A DNA stretch of 26,514 nucleotides from Flavobacteriales bacterium UBA1958 (GTDB lineage: Bacteria > Bacteroidota > Bacteroidia > Flavobacteriales_D > Sanyastnellaceae): positions 1 to 26,514 of the forward strand of contig DDEI01000050.1 of assembly GCA_002336675.1 (NCBI GenBank), given 5' to 3'. The notes under the pieces are model-generated. The model had not been told where the DNA came from. It worked only from the letters and a program-made list of their open reading frames with translations, and did no database searches. Shown here piece by piece: positions 1 through 6,816 of this stretch (the first letter of the stretch is position 1; each line of letters opens with the position of its first letter). Position numbers and translations under genes: made by a program.

Positions 1-309
1 TACCCTCAGGACGGGCCTAAATTAATGAAGGAATTAGCAGTGCGGGATGATTTTCCGTTTTCCTATTTGTATGATGAGTCACAGCAAACAGCTAAAGCAT
101 ACAATGCTTCCTGCACGCCAGATTTCAGCATTTTTAATAAAAATAATGAGTGTGTTTATAGGGGACAACTAGATAATAGTCGACCTGGAAACGGAATAGC
201 AGTTTCTGGGAAAGATATAAGAGAGGTGTGCGAATTACTATGGCACCGAAAAGAAGTCCCTGCACAAAATCAAACTCCTAGTATAGGATGTAATATTAAG
301 TGGAAATGA
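1..309 (+). CDS. Peroxiredoxin-like (AhpC/TSA family) protein, 3' fragment
   Basis: The reading frame is open from the first base of the window, so the N-terminal part of this gene lies outside. The visible 102 residues are the C-terminal part of a thioredoxin-fold, AhpC/TSA-like protein of the type often annotated 'thioredoxin family protein'. Recognisable pieces are a CTPDF segment, a strand reading VYRGQLD, the DSRPGNG turn and the terminal SIGCNIKWK, which I recall as typical of this subfamily. The first in-frame ATG, at 25, is internal to the domain and is not the real start. The active-site cysteine region would lie upstream and cannot be checked. Such proteins are assumed to be thiol peroxidases or disulfide reductases; the substrate cannot be told. 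The stop codon overlaps the ATG of the next gene (ATGA, 306-309), which suggests translational coupling. Confidence 0.8.
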   Translation, partial: YPQDGPKLMKELAVRDDFPFSYLYDESQQTAKAYNASCTPDFSIFNKNNECVYRGQLDNSRPGNGIAVSGKDIREVCELLWHRKEVPAQNQTPSIGCNIKWK

Positions 310-893
310 AATATAACTTAAGTGAAATTACAGAAGTAATTAGAGAAAGGAGATCCGTATACCCTGAGTCTTATTCTTCTAGAAAAGTACACAGTGAAAT
401 TATAGAAGATGTACTGAATAATGCTATATGGGCTCCTACTCATGGAATGGTTCAGCCATGGCGCTTTAAAGTATATACAGGAGAAGCGGTTAAGAGGGCA
501 GGGGCAGAATTAGAAAAAGTGTATAAATCTTCTGTTCCCGAAGCTGAATGGAGTGAGCGTAAACTGGTGAAGTTAAGAGAAAGAACATCATCTGTATCTG
601 TATTGATTTTTATCTGCATGCGGCCTGAGGAGAACTCTACGATACCAGAGATAGAGAATGTAGCTGCTGTAGCTTGTGCAGTGCAAAACATGTACCTTAC
701 CTGCACAGCTTATGGCTTAGGAAGTTACTGGAGCAGTCCTAAATACGTTTATTCAGAAGAAATGAAAACCTTTTTGAACATAGGAGAAAAGGATAAATGT
801 TTAGGTATGTTTTTTATGGGATACCCCGAGGGTGAATGGCCTAAGAGTCACAGAAAACCATTGGAGTATGTAACTGAATGGTTTGACCAATGA
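306..893 (+). CDS. Nitroreductase family protein (FMN-dependent oxidoreductase)
   Basis: This encodes 195 residues with the nitroreductase fold. The N-terminal RERRSVYPESY segment matches the FMN phosphate-binding region. It is followed by WAPTHGMVQPWRF, the usual 'AP(S/T)..N.QPW.F' region, and a C-terminal QNMYLTCTAYGLGSYW helix with a GYPEGEWP segment that lines the flavin site. Family members reduce nitro compounds, quinones or other electrophiles with NAD(P)H; the physiological substrate is unknown here. I chose the ATG at 306 because it overlaps the previous stop as ATGA. A GTG at 300 would add only two residues. The stop overlaps the next start (890-893) in the same way. Its position downstream of a peroxiredoxin-like gene suggests a redox-related transcription unit, which is inference. 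Confidence 0.86.
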   Translation: MKYNLSEITEVIRERRSVYPESYSSRKVHSEIIEDVLNNAIWAPTHGMVQPWRFKVYTGEAVKRAGAELEKVYKSSVPEAEWSERKLVKLRERTSSVSVLIFICMRPEENSTIPEIENVAAVACAVQNMYLTCTAYGLGSYWSSPKYVYSEEMKTFLNIGEKDKCLGMFFMGYPEGEWPKSHRKPLEYVTEWFDQ

Positions 894-1228
894 TTAACTT
901 AATGAATTACTACGAGCATCCGGGGGATAATCGTTATTACGTATTTGAGTATAGAAGTATAGAGAAATCTATGAATTTCGAGGCGCTACTCGAGAAGTAT
1001 GTGATAGAGTATGAGAAATTATTAGAGCCAGAGACCGAGGATACGATATGGATGTGCAAGTATGCCATTTCTAAATCCCGCTTTAAGGATGCGCTTAGGG
1101 CACATAATTTAACAGAATCTAAGTATAGAAATCCTATGATAGGAAATAAGTATGTCCGATACGGATTCGTTATTTTTATGATTTCTCTAGTCTCATTAGC
1201 ATTTATAGGATACCTAAAATCGAAGTAA
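890..1228 (+). CDS. Small unknown protein with a C-terminal membrane anchor
   Basis: I do not recognise this 112-residue protein. The first 80 residues look soluble, rich in aromatic and charged residues (two YEH/YEY-like patches and an acidic stretch around 46-51). Residues about 91-108 form one hydrophobic segment, followed by a short basic tail, so it may be tail-anchored with the N-terminal domain in the cytoplasm. No catalytic motif is visible. The reality of the gene is supported by its exact ATGA overlap with the nitroreductase stop and TAATG overlap with the following barrel gene, which would be unlikely for a spurious frame. It may be lineage-specific. Function cannot be assigned; the neighbours suggest only an envelope or redox context. 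Confidence 0.7.
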   Translation: MINLMNYYEHPGDNRYYVFEYRSIEKSMNFEALLEKYVIEYEKLLEPETEDTIWMCKYAISKSRFKDALRAHNLTESKYRNPMIGNKYVRYGFVIFMISLVSLAFIGYLKSK

Positions 1229-1965
1229 TGATTATTAAAAAATTAACTTTCATAGCGCTCATATTGGTGAACTTTTCGCTGTTATCTCAGGAGAATGTAA
1301 CTACCGTGGGGTTTCAATTTAAACCTATTATCTCCACGAAGTTCATTAACGCTGTGGCGGCAGAAAGTACCACAGATTGGGTAAGCGCAGAGTTTAAAGC
1401 CGAAGGAGGGTATGCCATGGGTATGGTGGTTAGAAGAGGGTTCACCCCGACTCTTTCTTTAGAAACCGGAATTAGTTACCTCAAAAGAAATTATAGCATA
1501 AAGGTTTTTGATATAGACTCCCTTTATGAAGGAGAGATGCAATACAGCATGGTTTCCTACCAGATTCCAATCCAAGGCTTGATCTATGCGAGGCTCACAG
1601 ATAATCTGTGGATGAACGCATCTGGTGGAATTGGATTAAATTTTCTGCCATCCGATGTGAAATCAGCTACGTTTGAGCACCGACAGACTACCTATAGAAC
1701 AGGGGTAGTGAACTGGTTCAAGCCCTCTCTAATAGCTAATTATGGATTTGAGTACAGAACCAAAAAAAGCGGGTATTTTTATTTAGGCGCCTCTTTTGAC
1801 AGGCCTTTTGGTGAGCTGGCATTGGCTAGAGCTACGATTAGACGTCCCAGTGGTGAGGAAAGAAGCACTACTAGCGTATATACAGGTGCATACCTAACTG
1901 TAGATTTTAGGTACTTTTTTCATGAAGATCCTGAGCGGAGGAAGAAGAGAAAGAAAAAGAGATGA
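1228..1965 (+). CDS. Outer-membrane beta-barrel protein (PorT-like or OmpA-barrel-like)
   Basis: The 245-residue protein starts with a signal peptide (basic MIIKK, hydrophobic core to about residue 18, likely cleavage near LLSQ at 21). The rest alternates polar and hydrophobic residues with aromatic girdle positions and turn glycines, for example GYAMGMVVRRGFTP, WMNASGGIGLNFLP and GYFYLGASFDRPFG. This is typical of the 8- to 10-stranded 'porin family / PorT' barrels common in Bacteroidetes. The last residues are a very basic tail (ERRKKRKKKR), unusual for a barrel, which normally ends in an aromatic-terminated strand; the final strand appears to be VDFRYFF just before it. The stop is directly adjacent to the stop of the opposite-strand yqeY-like gene, with no spacer. 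The specific function is unknown. Confidence 0.75.
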   Translation: MIIKKLTFIALILVNFSLLSQENVTTVGFQFKPIISTKFINAVAAESTTDWVSAEFKAEGGYAMGMVVRRGFTPTLSLETGISYLKRNYSIKVFDIDSLYEGEMQYSMVSYQIPIQGLIYARLTDNLWMNASGGIGLNFLPSDVKSATFEHRQTTYRTGVVNWFKPSLIANYGFEYRTKKSGYFYLGASFDRPFGELALARATIRRPSGEERSTTSVYTGAYLTVDFRYFFHEDPERRKKRKKKR

Positions 1966-2412
1966 TTATCCCAGCAGCTGTCTAACCAAAGTACTAATGT
2001 CTTTACCGTCTGCCTTTCCAGCTAACTGAGCAGTAGCCATTCCCATTACTTTCCCCATGTCTGCCATAGAAGAAGCCCCAGTTTGTGCTACTATAGCCTC
2101 TATGGCCTCTTTAAGCTTCTCTGGACTCATTTTCTCTGGCAGGTAGGCTTTGATCACTTCTGCTTGAGAAAGTTCGTCAGCAGCGAGGTCCTCGCGGTCT
2201 TGCTCTTTGTAGATGTCAGCAGCTTCTATTCTTTGTTTGTACAGTTTATTCAGGATCTTTAAACCTGTGGCTTCATCTAATTCAGCGTTTCCGTCCTTAG
2301 TAGCTTCTAGAAGTAATTTAGATTTAACATCTCTCAGGGCAGCTAATTTTACCGATTCACGGGCTTTCATTGCTGTTTTGATGTCGTTATTTATTTGGTC
2401 AGTTAGATTCAT
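1966..2412 (-). CDS. YqeY / GatB-C-terminal-domain protein
   Basis: This 148-residue, mostly helical protein matches the YqeY family, which resembles the tRNA-binding tail of the GatB amidotransferase subunit. Family marks seen are the N-terminal LRDVKSKLL helix, a Tyr-Lys-Gln-Arg segment, YLPEKMS near residue 90, and the C-terminal MGKVMG / LAGKADGKDIS / LV.QLL pattern. The biochemical role of stand-alone YqeY is not well established; a tRNA- or amidotransferase-related role is inferred from the domain. As I recall, in related genomes this gene commonly follows ftsZ on the same strand. Here it is separated from ftsZ by two opposite-strand genes and seems to carry its own promoter (box at 2433-2440). 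It converges on the barrel gene with zero intergenic bases. Confidence 0.85.
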   Translation of the reverse strand: MNLTDQINNDIKTAMKARESVKLAALRDVKSKLLLEATKDGNAELDEATGLKILNKLYKQRIEAADIYKEQDREDLAADELSQAEVIKAYLPEKMSPEKLKEAIEAIVAQTGASSMADMGKVMGMATAQLAGKADGKDISTLVRQLLG

Positions 2413-2432
2413 TTTAGGTCTGAATTTTAAGC

Positions 2433-2440
2433 CAAAGTTA
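2433..2440 (-). promoter_or_regulatory. Candidate Bacteroidetes -7 box for the yqeY-like gene
   Basis: Read on the minus strand the bases are TAACTTTG, an exact match to the Bacteroidetes -7 consensus TAnnTTTG. The box lies about 20 bases before the ATG at 2412. No clear TTG -33 element is present at the usual spacing, so this is only a candidate. It would make yqeY an independent transcription unit, which fits its separation from ftsZ. Confidence 0.35.
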
Positions 2441-2583
2441 ACATATAAGCAGCCATTTTTTGTAAAGTAGTTGAATAACCAATTATAAAGGAATTTCCCT
2501 TTCGTTTTGCTTGTATTTACTATTTTTACCAGAGTCCAAAATATTTTTATTACATATCGGTATGAAGCGAAAACAACTATTAA

Positions 2584-4020
2584 ATGTTCTTTAATTCAAT
2601 AGACTTTGCGATATTTTTGCCTATAGTTTTTATACTGTATTGGTTTGTTACTGCTAAACATTTAAAACTTCAAAACCTTTTACTCGTAGGAGCTAGTTAT
2701 TTTTTCTATGCTTTTTGGGATTGGAGATTTCTTTCGCTTATTGTTTTTAGTACGGTCTTAGATTTTATAGTAGGACTACTTTTAGAAAAAGAGAATAATC
2801 AAGGGAGAAGGAAGCTTTATCTTTTGATAAGTGTAGTTGTCAATCTAGGGTTTCTAGGTTTCTTTAAATACTTTAATTTTTTCTTAGAGAATTTCATTGA
2901 GGTTTATTCTTTGTTTGGAATGTCCTTGAGGGCTTCATCCCTGCAGATAATTTTGCCAGTAGGGATAAGTTTTTACACGTTTCAAACGATGAGTTATACT
3001 ATAGATGTTTACAGAAAAAACTTGAAGCCTACTAAAAACTTTATAGCTTTTTCTGCATTTGTTAGTTTCTTCCCTCAATTGGTGGCAGGGCCCATAGAAA
3101 GAGCAACTCAACTCCTTCCGCAATTTTATGTTAAAAGAAAATTTGATAAGGAAAATGCAGTTAGAGGATTGAGACAAATTCTTTGGGGTTTATTCAAAAA
3201 AGTTGTAATAGCAGATAATTGCGCCGTTTATGCCAATGAAATATTTAATAATTACCCTGATTATTCGGGGAGTACTCTTATTCTAGGGGCTGTTTTCTTC
3301 ACGTTTCAAATTTATTGTGATTTTTCAGGCTATTCAGATATAGCTATTGGAACGTCTAGATTATTTGGATTTAACTTAATGAAAAACTTTTCATACCCTT
3401 ATTTCTCGAGAGATATAGGAGAGTTTTGGAGAAGATGGCATATTTCGTTATCCTCTTGGTTTAGAGATTATCTCTATATTCCATTGGGAGGAAGCAGGGG
3501 AGGTGTTTTGTCCAAGATAAGAAATATCTTCATCATCTTTATTGTAAGTGGATTTTGGCATGGGGCCAACTGGACTTTTGTCATTTGGGGTGCTTTAAAT
3601 GCGATCTATTTTTTACCCTTATTGCTGCGAGAAAAGAACAGAGGAAATATGGGGATAGTGGCAAGTGAATCGTCCTTGCCTTCATTTAAAGAGCTAAGGC
3701 AAATTCTCTTTACTTTCTCCTTGTCAGTGTTTGCATGGATTTTTTTCCGCTCAGATTCTATAGGGGATTCTTTGTGCTTTTTGAATGGACTATTGACGAG
3801 GAGTTTTTTCAGTATGCCAATCATCTTTCCAAAAAGAGTTATTGCTTTTATTGGAGTTTTAGTTATTGTAGAGTGGTGGGGTAGGCGTGAAGAGTTTGCA
3901 ATTGATATGTTACATCGGCGCATGAAACCATTTGCTCGGTGGATTTTTTACTATTGTTTATTGTTTAGTATTCTCTGGTTAGGAGGAGAAGAACAAGAAT
4001 TTATATACTTTCAGTTTTGA
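2584..4020 (+). CDS. MBOAT family membrane-bound O-acyltransferase (AlgI/PatB-like)
   Basis: The 478-residue protein is polytopic, with about ten or more hydrophobic segments. It carries the AlgI-type MBOAT signatures: GPIERATQLLPQ near 169-180, YCDFSGYSDIAIG near 244-256, EFWRRWHISLSSW with H286, and the near-invariant catalytic histidine H326 in SGFWHGANW. Relatives such as AlgI and PatB move acetyl groups across the inner membrane for O-acetylation of exported polysaccharide or peptidoglycan. The acceptor here cannot be told. It overlaps the SGNH-like gene downstream (TGATG, 4018-4022), the usual two-gene arrangement of these systems. Three hand-counted 60-base lines give 19, 21 and 22 G+C, at or below the 21-31 seen in four dcw lines. 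That is a weak hint of different origin. Confidence 0.92.
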   Translation: MFFNSIDFAIFLPIVFILYWFVTAKHLKLQNLLLVGASYFFYAFWDWRFLSLIVFSTVLDFIVGLLLEKENNQGRRKLYLLISVVVNLGFLGFFKYFNFFLENFIEVYSLFGMSLRASSLQIILPVGISFYTFQTMSYTIDVYRKNLKPTKNFIAFSAFVSFFPQLVAGPIERATQLLPQFYVKRKFDKENAVRGLRQILWGLFKKVVIADNCAVYANEIFNNYPDYSGSTLILGAVFFTFQIYCDFSGYSDIAIGTSRLFGFNLMKNFSYPYFSRDIGEFWRRWHISLSSWFRDYLYIPLGGSRGGVLSKIRNIFIIFIVSGFWHGANWTFVIWGALNAIYFLPLLLREKNRGNMGIVASESSLPSFKELRQILFTFSLSVFAWIFFRSDSIGDSLCFLNGLLTRSFFSMPIIFPKRVIAFIGVLVIVEWWGRREEFAIDMLHRRMKPFARWIFYYCLLFSILWLGGEEQEFIYFQF

Positions 4021-4886
4021 TGAAACGATTTTTAAAAAAGGTAATACTATTTCTTTCTGTTCCAGTTGTGTTAATTAGTATTACTGAACTAGTGTTTTAT
4101 AGAGATATGCAAAAGAGGGTAGAAGCTCGGTTTAACCAATTGGCGAAGAACAAGACTCTGCTTATGGGCGATTCTCAAATACAAAGATTGGATTCTTCTT
4201 TGTTTCAGGATAATGCTGCGATGTTAGGCAGTTCGGGAGAACCTTATTATGTGACATATATTAAGTTGAAGAGGATTCTTGACCAGGATATAGTGAAAGT
4301 TGAGAACGTGATCTTAGGGGTAGCTCCTCATAATTTTTCACCGATTTACAATAAAATTTTAGACAAAGAATTGCCAGAGGGTAAAAAAGCGAAAAAGCGT
4401 TATTTCTATTTTTTAAATATTCAGGAGAATATTTATTTCAATTATAAAGAGATGTTGAGCCCGAATCTTATAGAGTTAATTTGGTCTAAACCCGAATGGG
4501 GAGGATATGTAGTTTCAGAAAATTCTAACCCAGATTCAGGCATTATTGACAAGATTTTTAAAATGCATTATAGAGATGATTCTGTTAATTATTCATTAGA
4601 AGGAATGCAATCGGATTATCTAGAACTTATCTCTGAGTTGTGTGAAAACCGAGGACTAAAACTTTATTTAGTATCCAGTCCTTATCACAAGGATTATCTG
4701 ACGAGAATTAGTCCTAAATATATTGACCATTTGTCAGCCGCTCTAGAAGGCATTAAGTATGCTAAGTATATTGATTTTATGACGGAGGATGTGGCCTCTG
4801 GCTTCATGTCTGATGCTAATCATTTAAATAGTTTAGGTTCCAGCTATTATACGAGGAAGTTACTAGAGGAGATTTCTGTGAAATGA
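4020..4886 (+). CDS. SGNH/GDSL hydrolase-like partner of the MBOAT protein, N-terminally anchored
   Basis: The start chosen is the ATG at 4020, overlapping the MBOAT stop; a TTG at 4017 would add one residue. The 288-residue product begins with a basic patch and a hydrophobic segment (about 8-26), a signal anchor placing the rest in the periplasm. It has a GDSQ block with candidate nucleophile S52, and near the C-terminus DANHLN with D265 and H268. Together these give a plausible Ser-Asp-His triad of the SGNH superfamily. Similar anchored SGNH proteins (AlgJ/AlgX, DltD and PatB-type partners) work with MBOAT proteins to place acyl groups on a glycan. Direct assignment to one of these families is not possible from sequence alone. 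I infer that the pair O-acylates an exported polymer. Confidence 0.8.
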   Translation: MKRFLKKVILFLSVPVVLISITELVFYRDMQKRVEARFNQLAKNKTLLMGDSQIQRLDSSLFQDNAAMLGSSGEPYYVTYIKLKRILDQDIVKVENVILGVAPHNFSPIYNKILDKELPEGKKAKKRYFYFLNIQENIYFNYKEMLSPNLIELIWSKPEWGGYVVSENSNPDSGIIDKIFKMHYRDDSVNYSLEGMQSDYLELISELCENRGLKLYLVSSPYHKDYLTRISPKYIDHLSAALEGIKYAKYIDFMTEDVASGFMSDANHLNSLGSSYYTRKLLEEISVK

Positions 4887-4912
4887 AAAAGAGCGGTGAA
4901 AACCGCTCTTTT
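4887..4912. terminator. Bidirectional Rho-independent terminator between the SGNH gene and ftsZ
   Basis: An 11-bp perfect stem, aaaagagcggt (4887-4897) and accgctctttt (4902-4912), closes a GAAA tetraloop. It starts one base after the SGNH stop and ends 21 bases before the ftsZ stop. T-rich sequence follows on the + strand, and the A run on the other arm gives a T tract on the minus strand. It can therefore end both the acyltransferase unit and the dcw operon. Confidence 0.88.
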
Positions 4913-4933
4913 AATCTTTTAGTTACTTTCCTA

Positions 4934-6676
4934 TTAATCTACATTGTCATGTAAGAAAGAGTTGTTGTCCTTTAAGAGAGCCTCTGAGTTCCCTTGTTCA
5001 TCTGTTTCTTCTGAAAGTGTATAACGGCTTACTTGAGACTCTGAGCTATGAGCTATGTCATCTAGTTTTACGTTTCTTCTGACATAAGAAGGCTCATTTT
5101 CTAGTTGAGCCAAACCACCTGGAGTTCTAAGCTTGTGAGAAAATTCTTTGACTCTGTTTTCCCTCTGTTGATTCAACTGAGCCAAATCGGCTCTGCTTAT
5201 TCTGTCTGTAGGTTCTTGGTGTGTGAATTTAATAGAACTGTCTTCTGAAGCGTTAGGCGCTTCTGAAGTTGTTCTTAAGTCATCCTTATTTAATTCGTAA
5301 ACGATCTTGTTAACTTCATCTTTTGGTTCTTCGCTTGCAGGTTCAGAAAGGGACGGAGTAGAATCGTTTACGGCAGTATTCTTTATAAAAGGCTCTTCTG
5401 TTTCTAACTCTTCTGTGCCGCTAAATAGATTGGAGGAATCTGCCTCTACTGTTTCTTTTGACCAAGAAGGAACTTCATTTATCACCGGAGCATCAGGAAT
5501 TGTCGCTTCTGGAGTTTGTTCTTCCGAACCCTTTAAGAAAGGTTCTTCTTCTGGTGCCGTGTCGTCAAAATTAACAGGCTCGTTAGTCGGAACGGTTGGC
5601 CTAGCTATCGGGGTAGTAATCTGTAGTGGTTCTTTAGCGTCTAAAGGGAATTTTATAATCTCTGGTTCCATTACTGGAATTCCGGAAATGATTTCCTGAG
5701 CACTAAATCCAGTGGCGATTACTGTCACACATAAATCATCTCCAAGAGTGCTGTCCTCTCCATAACCCCAAATCACTTCTGCGCTCATACCTGCTTTATC
5801 TTGAATGTAATCTGTAATTTCCATTACCTCATCCATAGTTACAGCATCAGCACCGTGAGTTACGTTTAGCAGAACGAACTCAGCACCAGTAATATCATTG
5901 TCATTCAGTAGAGGAGATTCTAATGCCTGTATAACAGCAGTCATGGCTCTGTCTTCCCCTTGTGCTTTTCCTGAGCCCATTATAGCTACCCCGCTATTTT
6001 TCATCACAGTGTTTACGTCATTCATATCTACATTTACCTCACCGGTAAGTGTAATTACTTCGGCTATACCTTTAGCCGCGGTGCAAAGAACTTCATCTGC
6101 ATGAGAGAAGGCATCTTTCAATGTCAAGTTTCCGTAAAGCTCACGAAGCTTGTCATTCTTTATCACTAAAAGCGTATCTACAGAGTCTCTCATTTCTTGA
6201 AGACCTTGTTCTGCCTGACTTTTTCTTTTTCTCCCTTCGAAATTGAAAGGAATAGTTACAATTCCTACAGTTAGAATCCCTAAGTCCTTGGCGGCTTTGG
6301 CTATGATGGGTGCAGCGCCGGTTCCAGTTCCCCCACCCATTCCAGCTGTAACGAAAACCATAGTAGTGTTCTTTGTCAATATCTTCATGACATCATCGAG
6401 GTTTTCTACCGCAGCATTTCTTCCTACCTCAGGAATAGCTCCAGCTCCTCTGCCTTCAGTGAGTGTAGCTCCGAGTTGTATTTTAAGTGGAACTGGGCTA
6501 TGGTCTAAAGATTGAGCATCGGTGTTACACACTACGAAGTCGACTCCATTAATTCCTTGTTCATACATGTAGTTGACAGCATTACTACCACCACCACCGA
6601 CACCTATAACTTTTATGATTGAATTGTGCTCCGTAGGAAGCTCAAATCTCATTATGTCTGTTGTATTATCACTCAT
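4934..6676 (-). CDS. ftsZ: Cell division protein FtsZ
   Basis: FtsZ is the tubulin-like GTPase that polymerises into the division ring. Of 580 residues, the conserved core runs to about 330. The nucleotide loop VGGGGSNAVN is at about 26-35, the tubulin signature GGGTGTG at 114-120, and the T7 catalytic loop NVDMND at 215-220 (N215, D217 and D220 all present). The remaining 250 or so residues are a long acidic, Ser/Thr/Pro/Glu-rich disordered linker. It ends in RYTLSEE and the Bacteroidetes-type terminus SFLHDNVD, which is likely to bind FtsA. The linker contains two near-identical EEPF(L/I)K motifs. The protein is longer than the roughly 380 residues of E. coli FtsZ; long linkers are known in this phylum. 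Unlike the rest of the cluster it is preceded by a 140-bp gap containing a strong hairpin, so it may also be transcribed separately. Confidence 0.98.
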   Translation of the reverse strand: MSDNTTDIMRFELPTEHNSIIKVIGVGGGGSNAVNYMYEQGINGVDFVVCNTDAQSLDHSPVPLKIQLGATLTEGRGAGAIPEVGRNAAVENLDDVMKILTKNTTMVFVTAGMGGGTGTGAAPIIAKAAKDLGILTVGIVTIPFNFEGRKRKSQAEQGLQEMRDSVDTLLVIKNDKLRELYGNLTLKDAFSHADEVLCTAAKGIAEVITLTGEVNVDMNDVNTVMKNSGVAIMGSGKAQGEDRAMTAVIQALESPLLNDNDITGAEFVLLNVTHGADAVTMDEVMEITDYIQDKAGMSAEVIWGYGEDSTLGDDLCVTVIATGFSAQEIISGIPVMEPEIIKFPLDAKEPLQITTPIARPTVPTNEPVNFDDTAPEEEPFLKGSEEQTPEATIPDAPVINEVPSWSKETVEADSSNLFSGTEELETEEPFIKNTAVNDSTPSLSEPASEEPKDEVNKIVYELNKDDLRTTSEAPNASEDSSIKFTHQEPTDRISRADLAQLNQQRENRVKEFSHKLRTPGGLAQLENEPSYVRRNVKLDDIAHSSESQVSRYTLSEETDEQGNSEALLKDNNSFLHDNVD

Positions 6677-6751
6677 GACTTAGGGGTTAAATTGTATTAG
6701 TTAATCTATTTTCTTTTGGTTAGAAAAGAAGGATACGAATAAGCAAAAACT

Positions 6752-6802
6752 AGCTGAGTTATCATGGAAATAATTGTAGTAGTTTTCCATGATAACTCGG
6801 CT
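6752..6802 (-). terminator. Long hairpin with T tract between ftsA and ftsZ (terminator or attenuator)
   Basis: The arms agctgagttatcatggaaa (6752-6770) and tttccatgataactcggct (6784-6802) are complementary over 19 positions with one mismatch, around a 13-base loop. In the direction of transcription (minus strand) it begins 14 bases after the ftsA stop. The stem is followed by AGTTTTTGC, a short T tract, so it resembles an intrinsic terminator. If it works, only part of the operon message reaches ftsZ. It could instead be an mRNA processing or stabilising structure. Confidence 0.65.
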
Positions 6803-6816
6803 TATATTGTTAGCTT

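Noticed and set aside
2487..2502. Short palindrome around GGAATTTCC upstream of the MBOAT gene
   Set aside because: Only about 5 paired bases with no upstream gene on that strand to terminate; probably incidental in AT-rich spacer.
5307..5699. 130-codon open frame on the + strand opposite ftsZ
   Set aside because: It is the antisense shadow of the Ser/Glu-rich FtsZ linker, with no start context or homology.
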